Shown piece after piece: positions 24,255 through 33,602 of a stretch of 64,000 nt of DNA. The DNA comes from Actinacidiphila alni (lineage in GTDB: Bacteria; Actinomycetota; Actinomycetes; Streptomycetales; Streptomycetaceae). The notes under the pieces are model-generated. The model was not told where the DNA came from and did not search any database. It was given only the letters and a program-made list of their open reading frames with translations. A program made the translations under genes and the position numbers. The stretch's first letter is position 1, and the number at the start of each line of letters is the position of its first letter. The stretch lies in assembly GCF_900112845.1 (NCBI RefSeq), contig NZ_FONG01000002.1, positions 496,001 through 560,000 on the forward strand. The letters are read 5' to 3'.

Positions 24255-25357
24255 CGGCGACCCTGCTCGAACAGCGTTACCGCGCCGTCCTGCGCCTGCT
24301 GCCCGCCTATTACCGGCGGGCGCGGGAGGAGGAGATGGTCGAGACGTTTCTGCTGCGGGTCGGCGTCGCCGAGGACGGGGCCGAGGACGAGGACGAGGCC
24401 CGGGACCTCGACCTGATGCGGCCGTCCTGGCGCGAGGTGGGAAGCGTCGTCACGCTGGCCGTCCGCAGCCGGATGGGCGCCGCGGGCGCGCCGTCGGGAT
24501 ACGTGACGCTCGGCGGCGCCGTACGCCACTTCGCCCTGTTCGCGCTGCTGCTCCAGGCGGCGGCCACCGTCACCGAGGCGGCGCTGTCGCTCGCCTGGTC
24601 GAGCCGCTCGGCGTACGACCGTTCGCTGCTGCTGGACGTCTTCACCTCCGACGGCGGCTACGGCTGGGCGCGCGGCGTCGCGCTGTGGGCGGCGCCGCCG
24701 CTGTGGACGGCCGCGTACGCGACGCTGCTGCGGCAGCGCCCGCGCGGGGCGCGGCTCTTCGCGGTCGCCGCCGCCGTCGCGGCGAGCGAGCCGCTGGTCG
24801 ACGAGGCGCACTGGTCCGGCACGGTGACCGCGCTGACCGTCGCCACGGCCGTCTTCGGCTGGCTGACCGTGCTCGCCGTCTGCTGCGGCTTCCACGCCGA
24901 CGCCGGACCCGCCTGGCTGCCCGCCGTACCGCCCGGCCTCGCTTTCCTGGGCACCTGCGTGCTGATGGGCGGCTCGGTGGTGATCCGGCCGGAGGGGGTG
25001 GACTCCCAGTGGGCGACGGGTACGGCCTTCGCCGTCGCGGCCGCCGCCTGCCTGGCCGCCCGCGCCCTGGCGGCCCGTACGGACCGGGACCGCAACGACC
25101 GCGACCGTAACGACCGGGCCCGTACGGACCGGCCCCGCAACGACCGCCCCGCCGCCGAAACCACCCTCGCCCTCGCCGCCCTCGGCCTGGTCGTCCTCAC
25201 GCTGCGGGCCGGGCTGCTCGCCGTCGAGCTGGACGTCGACCTCCCCGCGGGCCTGCTCGCCGGCGCCGTGGCCCAACTGGCCGTGACGGTCCTCCTGGTG
25301 GCGGCGCTGGCCGCCGTCGGCGCCCGCGACCTGCGCGCCGCCCCGCGCACCGGCTGA
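24251..25357 (+). CDS. Multi-helix membrane protein coupled to PadR regulator
   Basis: This 368-aa protein begins with a conserved cytoplasmic segment (YRAVLRLLPAYYRRAREEEMVETFLLRVG) found in PadR-linked membrane proteins, followed by about eight membrane helices. Between helices lies an Arg/Asp/Asn repeat (DRDRNDRDRNDRARTDRPRN, about residues 278-297), a simple-sequence charged loop. The start overlaps the padR stop. Function is unknown; context suggests a membrane stress or permease-like role under PadR control. Confidence 0.78.
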   Translation: MTATLLEQRYRAVLRLLPAYYRRAREEEMVETFLLRVGVAEDGAEDEDEARDLDLMRPSWREVGSVVTLAVRSRMGAAGAPSGYVTLGGAVRHFALFALLLQAAATVTEAALSLAWSSRSAYDRSLLLDVFTSDGGYGWARGVALWAAPPLWTAAYATLLRQRPRGARLFAVAAAVAASEPLVDEAHWSGTVTALTVATAVFGWLTVLAVCCGFHADAGPAWLPAVPPGLAFLGTCVLMGGSVVIRPEGVDSQWATGTAFAVAAAACLAARALAARTDRDRNDRDRNDRARTDRPRNDRPAAETTLALAALGLVVLTLRAGLLAVELDVDLPAGLLAGAVAQLAVTVLLVAALAAVGARDLRAAPRTG

Positions 25358-25475
25358 GCCGGGCGCACGCCCCCCGGTTGGCGCAGCAGTACGGGCGCCG
25401 GGCCCGCCCCCGTACGCAGGATGGGGGTGCGTGCGGCGCCGCGCCGCAGGCGGGACGCTGCCCGGGAGGCCACAG

Positions 25476-27311
25476 GTGACCAGCATCGACGAGATGCCCG
25501 ACTTCGCCGACCGTACGGACTTCGAGGACGCCGACCGCGGCCTGGTCGCGCCCCCCGCGCAGGACCGGATCACCACGGCCGACGGCCGGGTGGTGTGGGA
25601 CTTCGGCGCGACCGCCTTCCTGGAGGGCGACTGCCCCGACACCGTGCACCCCAGCCTGTGGCGGCAGTCGCAGCTGTGCGCCCGCGCCGGCCTGTACGAG
25701 GTGACCGCGGGCGTCTACCAGATCCGCGGCTTCGACCTGTCCAACATGACACTGATCGAGGGCGAGCGCGGCGTCATCGTCGTCGACCCGCTGGTGTCGG
25801 CGGAGTGCGCCGCCGCGGGGCTGGCGCTGTACCGCGCGCACCGCGGCGACCGCCCGGTCACCGCCGTGCTCTGCACCCACTCGCACATCGACCACTTCGG
25901 CGGCATCCGGGGCGTCCTGCCGGAGGACGGTGACGAGGGCCACGACGCGGTACCGATCGTCGCGCCCGCCGGCTTCATGGAGCACTCGGTCGCCGAGAAC
26001 GTCTACGCCGGCACCGCCATGCTGCGCCGCGGCGCCTACTACTCCGGCTACACCCTGGACCGCGGCCCGGCCGGCCTGGTCGGCATGGGCCTGGGCTTCA
26101 CGTCCTCCACCGGCTCGGTCGAGCTGCTGCCGCCGACCGTCGAGATCACGGCGACCGGCCAGGAGGAGACGTACGACGGGGTGCTGTTCCGCTTCCAGCT
26201 CACGCCCGGCACCGAGGCGCCGTCCGAGCTGAACTTCCACCTCCCCGAGCGCCGCGCGCTGTGCATGGCCGAGAACGCGAGCCACACCATGCACAACATC
26301 CTGACGCTGCGCGGCGCCCTCGTCCGCGACGCCCGGATCTGGTCGCACTACCTGACCGAGTCCGTCGAACTCTTCGGCGACGGCTCCGACGTGCTCTTCG
26401 CCTCCCACCACTGGCCGACCTGGGGCACCGACCGCCTCAAGCGGTACCTGGGCGAACAGCGCGATCTGTACGGCTACTTGCACGACCAGACGCTGCGGCT
26501 GCTCAACCAGGGGCACACCGGCACCGAGTGCGCCGAACTGGTCGAGCTGCCGCCCGCGCTCGCCCGCGCCTGGCACGCCCGCGGCTACTACGGGTCGGTC
26601 AGCCACAATGTGAAGGCCATTTACCAGCGGTACATGGGCTGGTACGACGGCCACCCGTCGTCGCTGTGGGAGCACCCCCCGGCCGAGACGGCCCGCCGGT
26701 ACGTGGACTGCCTGGGCGGGCTGCGGCCGGCCCTCGACAAGGCGCGGGCGTATCTGGAGGAGGGCGACGCGCGGTTCGCCGCGCAGCTGCTCAAGCACGC
26801 GGTCTTCGCGGCGCCGGAGAGCACCGAGGCGAAGGAGCTGCTGGCGCGGACCTTCGAACAGCTCGCGCACGGCGCCGAGAACGCCACCTGGCGCAACTGC
26901 TACCTCACCGGCGCGCTCGAACTGCGCGAGGGCGTGCAGCGGACCACGCTCACCTCGGGCGGCATGGCCGGGGCGCTCAGCGTGGAGCAGGTCTTCGACT
27001 CGCTCGCCATCCGCGTGGACGGGCCCCGGGCGTGGAACCTCAGCCTCGCGACCGACTGGCACTTCACCGATCTCGGCGAGCGGCACCGCGTCACCCTGCA
27101 CAACGGTGTCCTCGTCCACACCCGTACCGACACCCCGCCCGTGCCCGGCTCCGTGGACCTCTCCCTCACCCTCACCAAGCCCCGGCTCATGGACCTCCTC
27201 GCCGGAGAGGGCACCTCCGGTGTGGACTACGCGGGCGACCTCGGGGCGCTCCAGAGCATTCTCGGCGTCCTGGACGACGCCGACCCGAGCTTTCCCGTCG
27301 TGACCCCGTGA
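25476..27311 (+). CDS. Linear alkylsulfatase (SdsA1/YjcS-type metallo-beta-lactamase fold)
   Basis: This 611-aa protein has an N-terminal metallo-beta-lactamase domain with the dizinc motif THSHIDHFGG (134-143), a distal ENASHTMHNILTLRGA and ASHHWPTWG, then the dimerisation domain (GYYGSVSHNVKAIYQRYMGWYDGHPSSLW) and a C-terminal SCP2-like domain. SDS hydrolases release sulfate from alkyl sulfates. I prefer GTG 25476 because GGGAGG lies 7 bases upstream; a start 45 bases earlier is possible. There is no clear signal peptide. It is convergent with the MFS gene. Confidence 0.9.
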   Translation: MTSIDEMPDFADRTDFEDADRGLVAPPAQDRITTADGRVVWDFGATAFLEGDCPDTVHPSLWRQSQLCARAGLYEVTAGVYQIRGFDLSNMTLIEGERGVIVVDPLVSAECAAAGLALYRAHRGDRPVTAVLCTHSHIDHFGGIRGVLPEDGDEGHDAVPIVAPAGFMEHSVAENVYAGTAMLRRGAYYSGYTLDRGPAGLVGMGLGFTSSTGSVELLPPTVEITATGQEETYDGVLFRFQLTPGTEAPSELNFHLPERRALCMAENASHTMHNILTLRGALVRDARIWSHYLTESVELFGDGSDVLFASHHWPTWGTDRLKRYLGEQRDLYGYLHDQTLRLLNQGHTGTECAELVELPPALARAWHARGYYGSVSHNVKAIYQRYMGWYDGHPSSLWEHPPAETARRYVDCLGGLRPALDKARAYLEEGDARFAAQLLKHAVFAAPESTEAKELLARTFEQLAHGAENATWRNCYLTGALELREGVQRTTLTSGGMAGALSVEQVFDSLAIRVDGPRAWNLSLATDWHFTDLGERHRVTLHNGVLVHTRTDTPPVPGSVDLSLTLTKPRLMDLLAGEGTSGVDYAGDLGALQSILGVLDDADPSFPVVTP

Positions 27312-27327
27312 GCGTGAGAAGGAGGCG

Positions 27328-28587
27328 CTACGTCGGGAGCTTCGCCGCGACCACCTCGCCCACCTCCGTGAGGTGCGGGTCGGGGGTGGGGGCGGCGTCG
27401 GCCGCGGCGCGGGCACGGACGCGAGGGATGAGAGCCAGGGTGGCGCCGGAGGCGAAGAGACCGCCGAGGAGGGCGGACCACCAGAGGGCGGCGGGGGACA
27501 GGGAGGTGTAGACGGCCACCCCGAGGGTGAGCGCGGAGAACCGCGCGACCCCCCAGGTCCACCCGAAGGCACCCTGATAGCGCCCCCGGGCATGAGCGGG
27601 CGCGAGGTTGGAGACGACGGCCGCCCCGATCCCGGCGACGGCGGCCTCGCCGAGGGACCAGACGACGACGGAGACGGTGTAGCCGGCAACACTGTCGGCG
27701 ACCCCGGTGAGCGCCACGCCCACGGCGATGAGCACGCCGCCGGCACTCTGCACGGGCAGCTGCGGCAGCCCGGCAAGACGTGCCGTGGCGAACGGCTGGA
27801 TCACGACGACGAGCACCGCGTTGACCGCGGCCATCGCCCCGTACACGGCGGGCGACAGACCACTGTCGTGGATGGCCAGCGGCAGCGCCACCTCGGTGAG
27901 CGAGTAGACGAAGAGCTGGATACCGGACAGCGGCAGCAGCGTCATGAGCAGCCGGTCCCGCAGGACGACGCCGTAGCCGACCCCGTCGCCGGCGGACGTC
28001 CCGGACCCCCTCGCCCCGGCCGGAGGCCGCGTCTCGGTGATCCGGAGCGCGACCACGACCGCGTACACGAGCATCGTCCCGGCGTCGACGGCGAACAGCA
28101 GCCAGTAGCCGTGCGCGGCGAGGAAACCGCCGAGGACGCCGCCCGCGGCTGTACCGATGTTCACGCCCCAGCCGAAGAGGGCGTACGCGCGCTGCCGGCG
28201 CTCGGCGTCGACGGAGTCGGCGAGCAGCGCGAAGGCCGCCGGGCTGACGGACGCGCCCGCCGCGCTGAGCAGCAGCGCCGCCGCGGCCATGGTGGCGACG
28301 CCGGGCGCCACGAACAGCGCGCCCTGCGCCGCCGCGGCGCCGAGCAGCCCGACGAGCATGGTCCGGCGGCGGCCGAGGCGGTCGGCGAGCAGGCCGCCGA
28401 CCGCGGGACCGATGAGGTTGCCCGCGCCCAGCGCGCCGAGCACGTACGACGTCTGCGTGCCGGTCACCCCCTGCGCGGCCAGGAAGAACACCAGGAACGG
28501 CGTGACGAGGTAGCCGAGGCGGTTGACGATCGTCCCGGCGAAGAGCGTCCAGACCGTGGGCGGGAGTCCGCGAAAAGTGGTGAACAT
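27328..28587 (-). CDS. MFS transporter
   Basis: This 419-aa protein has about 12 membrane helices and the MFS motif A GLLADRLGRRRTM between helices 2 and 3. It is of the drug:H+ antiporter type (DHA1-like). It is divergent from an ArsR-type regulator gene (28674), a typical arrangement for a regulated efflux pump. The substrate is unknown. Confidence 0.87.
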   Translation of the reverse strand: MFTTFRGLPPTVWTLFAGTIVNRLGYLVTPFLVFFLAAQGVTGTQTSYVLGALGAGNLIGPAVGGLLADRLGRRRTMLVGLLGAAAAQGALFVAPGVATMAAAALLLSAAGASVSPAAFALLADSVDAERRQRAYALFGWGVNIGTAAGGVLGGFLAAHGYWLLFAVDAGTMLVYAVVVALRITETRPPAGARGSGTSAGDGVGYGVVLRDRLLMTLLPLSGIQLFVYSLTEVALPLAIHDSGLSPAVYGAMAAVNAVLVVVIQPFATARLAGLPQLPVQSAGGVLIAVGVALTGVADSVAGYTVSVVVWSLGEAAVAGIGAAVVSNLAPAHARGRYQGAFGWTWGVARFSALTLGVAVYTSLSPAALWWSALLGGLFASGATLALIPRVRARAAADAAPTPDPHLTEVGEVVAAKLPT

Positions 28588-28673
28588 GGCAGGAGCGTGC
28601 GGCCCGCCCGCACCCCCGGGCCATTGATTAAGCTGGGACCGAATCCATGCCGTACGCAGGGGGTCGGGGAGCC
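28588..28673. promoter_or_regulatory. Shared promoter region of MFS and ArsR genes
   Basis: These 86 bases separate the divergent starts. They hold an AT-richer patch (CCATTGATTAAGCTGGGACCGAATCC, positions about 28620-28646), the likely promoter/operator region for autoregulation by the ArsR protein. Confidence 0.4.
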
Positions 28674-29675
28674 ATGGAAGCCGAGCTGAGTTTCACCACC
28701 GCGGATCTCGCGCAGACCCGCTTCGCGCTGTCCCCGATGTGGGAGGTCGTGACCAGCTTCAAGCTGCTGCGCACCGGTACGGAGCCGCCGCCGCACCGGC
28801 GCTGGGCCGCGCAGGTACGGCCCCGGCTGACCGAGGCCGGGCTCGACCGCGGCTGGCTCGCCGGGCTGATCCCCGGCGACGGCTATCTCGCCGACTTCCT
28901 CAACCCGACACCCGCGACGCCCTTCCCCACCCTGGCCGAGGAGTTGGCGGCGGTCCGCCGTACGCCGGGCGAGCGCGTCCACTACGAACTGGACCTGCTG
29001 GACGCCAACGCCCGTGCCGCCGGGCGCCCTTCGCACTCCGCCCGCTTCCGGCTGCTGCGCGAGGCGCCCGAGGCGGCGCTCGCCAAGGTGGCCGACGAGG
29101 TCGAGACGTACTGGGAGCTGGCGCTCGCGCCGTACTGGGCGCGGATCCGGCAGCTGCTGGAGGCCGATGTCTTCCACCGGGCCCGGCAGGTCGCCGAGCA
29201 CGGCGCCGCGCAGGTGCTCAACGAGCTGCACGAGACGGTGCGTTGGGACGACGGGAGCCTACGGCTCGTACGGCGGGCCTGCGCGCTCAGCCGGGCCGAG
29301 ACGGGCTCCGGGCTGCTGCTCGTGCCCTCGGCCTTCGCCTGGCCGCGGGTGCTGACGCGGTCCGTTGCGCCCGACCCGCCCCAACTCGCCTATCCCGCGC
29401 GGGGGATCGGCTCCCTGTGGGAGCCGCGGGCCACTCCCGCCGCCGATGCGGTCGCCGCCGTCCTCGGGCGTTCCCGCACTCTTCTCCTCACGGAGCTGGA
29501 CACCCCCACCTCCACGACCCGGCTCGCCCAGACCTCCGGTATGTCCCCCGCCGGGGTCTCCCAGCACCTCACCGCCCTGCGCAACGCCGGCCTCGTCACC
29601 GCCCACCGCGTCGGCCGCTCCGTCCTCTACGCCCGCACGGCCGTCGCCGACGCTCTTCTCACTCCGGCGGCCTGA
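28674..29675 (+). CDS. ArsR-family regulator with large N-terminal ligand domain (DUF5937 type)
   Basis: This 333-aa protein has an N-terminal domain of about 230 residues (LSFTTADLAQTRFALSPMWEVVTSFKLL) seen in actinobacterial regulators, then a C-terminal ArsR winged helix: RSRTLLLTELDTPTSTTRLAQTSGMSPAGVSQHLTALRNAGLVTAHRVGRSVLYART. ATG 28674 follows GGGGAG; an ATG 27 bases earlier is possible. It probably controls the divergent MFS gene. Confidence 0.85.
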   Translation: MEAELSFTTADLAQTRFALSPMWEVVTSFKLLRTGTEPPPHRRWAAQVRPRLTEAGLDRGWLAGLIPGDGYLADFLNPTPATPFPTLAEELAAVRRTPGERVHYELDLLDANARAAGRPSHSARFRLLREAPEAALAKVADEVETYWELALAPYWARIRQLLEADVFHRARQVAEHGAAQVLNELHETVRWDDGSLRLVRRACALSRAETGSGLLLVPSAFAWPRVLTRSVAPDPPQLAYPARGIGSLWEPRATPAADAVAAVLGRSRTLLLTELDTPTSTTRLAQTSGMSPAGVSQHLTALRNAGLVTAHRVGRSVLYARTAVADALLTPAA

Positions 29676-29697
29676 CGTGCCCTCTCTGCTGGGGCAG

Positions 29698-30759
29698 CTA
29701 GTCGAGGTCGAGGAGGCGGGACAAGGTGTAGCCCGCGATGCCGTGGCCGGCGGCCACCGAGTGGGCGTCCTTGTTGCCGGCCTTGCCGTCGTTGGGGCCG
29801 GCCAGGGTGGTGTAGACGTAGCGGCCGTGGACGGCGTGGGTCACCGCGCAGGGCACCTGCTTGCAGAAGTTCGGGATGCCGGGCTGCCCGGTGAGCGGGA
29901 TGAGCTTGCCCTTGAACCCCGCGTTCACCTCGCCGGCCTGCGCCGCTGTCGGGAAGACCAGCACGCCCACGCTCACCGAGTCCTTGCCCGAGACGTAGGT
30001 GGCCAGCACGATCTGCGTGCACTTGTTCTTGTCCAGGATCGGGCCGAGCCCGCCCTGGGTGCTCTTCCAGCACGGAGTGCGGTGGCTGGTGGCCTTCCGG
30101 GCGAAGCTCTGCCCGTCGACGGTGAGCGTCTTGGCCGTGAACAGGTCGCTGCCCTGGAGCGTGGGCGTCGGCGAACCGGTGGGCGTACCGGTCGGGGAAC
30201 CGCTCGGCGTCCCGGTGGGCGAGCCGCTCGCGGACCCGGTCGGCGAGACGGCCGGCGCGCTGGTCTGCTTGTCGGCGATCTGCTTGCCGTCGTCCTTCTT
30301 GTCCGAGCCGCCCGCGAAGAGCAGCGCGGCGCCGACGGCGAGCGCGATGACGACGACGGAGGCCCCGCCGATGATCATCAGCCGCTTGCGCTTGCGCTCG
30401 GCCACGTTCTGGTCGGCGAGCGCGGACCAGTCCGGCTCGTTGGGGTTGGGGACGTACGGCTGCGGCTGCGGGACCTGCGGCACGCCGGGCCTGATCTCGT
30501 ACGGGTAGCCCTGCTGGACCGGCTGCGGGTACTGGGTGGGCGGGAAGCCGTAACCCGGCTGCGCCTGCTGCTGGGGCGCCTGCGGTTGCGGGGCCTGCGG
30601 CTGCGCGGGCGGCGGCTGCTGACCGTACGGCTGCGGCTGCGGCCGCGGTGCCTGCGCGGGCTGCTGCTGGGCCGGTTGCGTCTGCTGCCGGTCGGCCTGC
30701 GGTACGGCACCGTTCTGGTGCGGTATGCGAGGATCCTGGGGCCCCGTGGGAGTGCTCAT
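29698..30759 (-). CDS. Single-pass membrane protein with Pro/Gln-rich cytoplasmic region
   Basis: This 353-aa protein has a Pro/Gln/Ala-rich N-terminal 105 residues (QPQAPQPQAPQQQAQ), a basic stop (ERKRKR), one membrane helix (LMIIGGASVVVIALAVGAALLFAGG), a Ser/Pro/Thr repeat linker (SPTGTPSGSPTGTPTGS) and an outside domain of about 150 residues with four cysteines (TPCWKSTQ, KCTQIV, NFCKQVPCAV). This architecture is frequent in Streptomyces membrane proteins of unknown role. The outer domain is not one I can name. Confidence 0.72.
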   Translation of the reverse strand: MSTPTGPQDPRIPHQNGAVPQADRQQTQPAQQQPAQAPRPQPQPYGQQPPPAQPQAPQPQAPQQQAQPGYGFPPTQYPQPVQQGYPYEIRPGVPQVPQPQPYVPNPNEPDWSALADQNVAERKRKRLMIIGGASVVVIALAVGAALLFAGGSDKKDDGKQIADKQTSAPAVSPTGSASGSPTGTPSGSPTGTPTGSPTPTLQGSDLFTAKTLTVDGQSFARKATSHRTPCWKSTQGGLGPILDKNKCTQIVLATYVSGKDSVSVGVLVFPTAAQAGEVNAGFKGKLIPLTGQPGIPNFCKQVPCAVTHAVHGRYVYTTLAGPNDGKAGNKDAHSVAAGHGIAGYTLSRLLDLD

Positions 30760-30838
30760 GGCCTGGAGAAGATCCCTTTCCCGTCACTCATTTCGGTGAA
30801 TCATAGCGTCTGTGGTGTACGTCGGTCGGGTTGTCCCA

Positions 30839-31996
30839 TTAGTGGGACCCTTCGGACGTGACCGGCCAGGGCCGCAGTGTGAGCGAGCCGAGACCCTTGC
30901 GGAAGGCGGCCTTCGTGGCCGGCGAGATGTCGAACCGGTAGTCGTACCTGCCGCCTTCGTCCTTGCTGTACTGGAACCAGACGAATCCGATGACATTCGG
31001 CGTGCGCTTGATCCAGCGGAAGAGATCGGCCGTCCAGCCCGCCTGCCGCGGCCCGGGCGCGCTGCCGGTCTCGCTGATCAGGACCGGTTTGTGCGAGAAG
31101 GCGGTGATCGCGTCCAGCGTCGGCTGGAGCACCTCGGTGGCGGTCTTCTCGCCGAAGCCGTAGCCGTCGATACCGATCCAGTCGACGTAGGCGTCACCGG
31201 GATAGAGCGGCCCGAGCGCGACGCCTCCGGTGCCGCGCAGCACATTGGGGCTCCAGACCCAGATCACTTCGGTCGCGCCGACGATCTGGAACAGATCATG
31301 GACGTGCCGCCAGGCCTTCACATAATCCCCCGATGAATTACCGCTGTTGCTCTCCGACCACGGGTACCATGCGCCATTCATCTCGTGCGCGAATCGGAGT
31401 GCGACCGGCTGCCCGATCGACTTGACCTTTTGGGCATAGCGGATGATGTACGCGTCATATGTTCCGGACGCAATGCGCTGGAGCGCGTACTTCGGCTGGT
31501 CGGCGGCGCGCGAATCCCCGTACGGCTCCCAGGTGATCAGCGGCAGCGCGCCCTGCTGATAGGCGAGTTCCGCGTGATCGGCGGAGAACGGCTGGTCCCA
31601 GTCCTGGTAGTACTCCAGGATGCGCGGCTGCTCGCCGGCCGCAGCCGCGGCCGACGCGGTGGTGGCGCGGTTGGGCCCGTGGAAGGTGGCGAGGCCGAAG
31701 TAGTCGCCGTCGGGGTGCAGATACTCGGCCTTGGTGAGCGTCTTGGTGCGGGTGGGCGTGCCGGGCGAGGACGGTACGGCCGAGGAGTCGCCGGGGGAGT
31801 CGCCGGCCGTGCCGGGCGGGGCCGGGTCCCGGTGGGCGGTACTCGGCGGCCCGCCGCTCACCGGCGCCGCGTCGCCCGCGATGGTGGTGCCGCCCCCGCC
31901 GTCGGTGGAGCACCCGACGAGGCCGAGCAGCAGCGCGCCGACGAGCGCGCACCCCAGGACGGACGTGCGCCGCATCCGTCGTGTCAGGACATTCAT
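30839..31996 (-). CDS. GH26-like glycoside hydrolase, lipoprotein
   Basis: This 385-aa protein has a lipoprotein signal (lipobox LVGC, Cys29), a Gly/Ser/Pro/Thr linker (to about 85) and a GH26-like barrel. The putative acid/base Glu is in RFAHEMNGAWYPW and the nucleophile Glu in PVLISETGSAPG. Other conserved segments are VDWIGIDGYGFGE and VIGFVWFQYSKDEGGRYDYRF. It is divergent from the GT2 synthase gene, and two further GH26-like proteins follow on the plus strand. It may trim the glycan made by that synthase. Confidence 0.85.
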   Translation of the reverse strand: MNVLTRRMRRTSVLGCALVGALLLGLVGCSTDGGGGTTIAGDAAPVSGGPPSTAHRDPAPPGTAGDSPGDSSAVPSSPGTPTRTKTLTKAEYLHPDGDYFGLATFHGPNRATTASAAAAAGEQPRILEYYQDWDQPFSADHAELAYQQGALPLITWEPYGDSRAADQPKYALQRIASGTYDAYIIRYAQKVKSIGQPVALRFAHEMNGAWYPWSESNSGNSSGDYVKAWRHVHDLFQIVGATEVIWVWSPNVLRGTGGVALGPLYPGDAYVDWIGIDGYGFGEKTATEVLQPTLDAITAFSHKPVLISETGSAPGPRQAGWTADLFRWIKRTPNVIGFVWFQYSKDEGGRYDYRFDISPATKAAFRKGLGSLTLRPWPVTSEGSH

Positions 31997-32271
31997 CCGC
32001 GGTATCCCCGGCCGTTTCTTCCGTGCGGACCGTCAGCATCTCATCCGACGACCATACGGCCGCGCGTGCGGCGACTTGTCCGGGTAATTGATGCGGCGGG
32101 CGGAATGCGCGCCACCGGTGTGCAACACGCCACATGTACCGGCTGTGTTACAGGTGGTCACGCAGTGAGGGGACGCTAAGGATCATATGATAAAAATCGT
32201 GTCACCACTTACCTTCTCTGCGGCGTGCCGCATCGTATGTGGCCCGGGGGAATCGGCGCGATAAGGAAGAC
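31997..32271. promoter_or_regulatory. Divergent intergenic region, GH26 lipoprotein / GT2 synthase
   Basis: The 275-base gap contains a perfect palindrome ATCATATGAT (32182-32191) followed by AAAAATCG in the most AT-rich patch nearby, about 80 bases before the synthase ATG. It is a candidate promoter/operator. Confidence 0.35.
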
Positions 32272-33591
32272 ATGCTGGCGTTCTTGCTGGAGATCCGTGA
32301 GTTGCGGCTCCAGGGCGTGGTGTACCCCTTCGCCGTCTTCATGGCGCTGATCTGGCTGCTGTGGCTGATCAAGATCGTGCTCGCCCGCCGGTACAAGCCG
32401 TGGAAGCGTCCTTACCGGACGACGACGTCCGTGATCATTCCGGTCGTCGACGAACCCGAGGAACTCTTCCGCGAAGTCGTCGGAAGGATCATCGACCAGC
32501 GGCCGACCGAGATCATCGTGGTCATCAACGGCCGCCGCAACGAGGCGCTGGAGCACATCTGCGACGACCTCGGCGTCTTCTGGAAATGGACCCCCGTCCC
32601 CGGCAAGCGCAACGCGCTGAAGGTCGGCCTGGACGAGTCCAGCGGCGAGATCGCGGTCCTCGTCGACTCCGACACCATCTGGACCACCAACACCCTCAGC
32701 GAGCTGGTCAAGCCCTTCCGCGACCCCGAGGTCGGCGGTGTCACCACCCGGCAGCGGATCCTCCAGCCCAGCCGTACCGTGCTCACCCGCTGGGCGGACT
32801 GGCTGGAGAGCGTGCGCTGCCAGTACTCGATGCCCGCGATGAGCGTCCTCGGCACCGTCGGCTGCCTGCCCGGCCGCACCATCGCCTTCCGCAGCTCGAT
32901 CCTCTTCGACTGCATGGACGCGTTCCTCGGCGAGAAGTTCCTCGGCGTCTTCCTGGAGGTGAGCGACGACCGTACGCTCACCAACTACACGCTCAAGGCC
33001 GGGTACAAGACCGTCTACCAGTCGACGTCGCTGGTCTACACCGACGCGCCGCTGCAGTTGAAGAAGCTGGCCAAGCAGCAGTACCGCTGGGCGCGCGGCT
33101 CGCAGTACAACACGCTGCGGATGATGCCGTGGATGCTGCGCAATTCGAAGATGCTCGCGCTGTTCTACTTCACCGACGTCGCCGTGCCGTTCGTGCTGCT
33201 GGGCACCTTCGCCTCCTGGCTGGTCGCCGCCACCCACCGCGGCCGGCCCGGCATCTACCACGACCTGCCGCTGCCCGGCGACCCGACGAAGGCGCTGGTC
33301 ATGCTGATCACGCTGGCCGCGGTGATGTCGCTGTTCTCGCTGATGTTCCGCTTCGGCCGGCACTTCGCCTACCGGCCGCAGGACCTGCTGTTCCTGCCGA
33401 CCTTCATGCTGATCAACACCCTGCTGCTGCTCCCGGTCCGGCTGCTCGGCTTCTTCCGCTGCGCCCACAACGCCAGTTGGGGCACCCGCGCGGACAGCTT
33501 CGCGGGTGAGAAGGCACACAGCGCCCTCGTTCTCGTGCCGTATCTGCTCGGCGGCCTCATGCTCGGTGGGTCGGTGATGATGAGTGTCTAG
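32272..33591 (+). CDS. Processive GT2-family polysaccharide synthase
   Basis: This 439-aa protein has one N-terminal helix, a GT-A domain and about four C-terminal helices. The processive signature is visible: TTSVIIPVVDEPEE, VLVDSDT (DxD), EVSDDRTLTNY (acceptor Asp) and QQYRWARGSQYN (QxxRW). This is the pattern of cellulose, hyaluronan and chitin synthases, which make and extrude a beta-linked chain. ATG 32272 is preferred (AAGGA 5 bases upstream) over GTG 32239. Linked GH26-like proteins and a GT39-like protein follow. The polymer is not identifiable. Confidence 0.88.
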   Translation: MLAFLLEIRELRLQGVVYPFAVFMALIWLLWLIKIVLARRYKPWKRPYRTTTSVIIPVVDEPEELFREVVGRIIDQRPTEIIVVINGRRNEALEHICDDLGVFWKWTPVPGKRNALKVGLDESSGEIAVLVDSDTIWTTNTLSELVKPFRDPEVGGVTTRQRILQPSRTVLTRWADWLESVRCQYSMPAMSVLGTVGCLPGRTIAFRSSILFDCMDAFLGEKFLGVFLEVSDDRTLTNYTLKAGYKTVYQSTSLVYTDAPLQLKKLAKQQYRWARGSQYNTLRMMPWMLRNSKMLALFYFTDVAVPFVLLGTFASWLVAATHRGRPGIYHDLPLPGDPTKALVMLITLAAVMSLFSLMFRFGRHFAYRPQDLLFLPTFMLINTLLLLPVRLLGFFRCAHNASWGTRADSFAGEKAHSALVLVPYLLGGLMLGGSVMMSV

Positions 33592-33602
33592 GGTGATGCG
33601 GA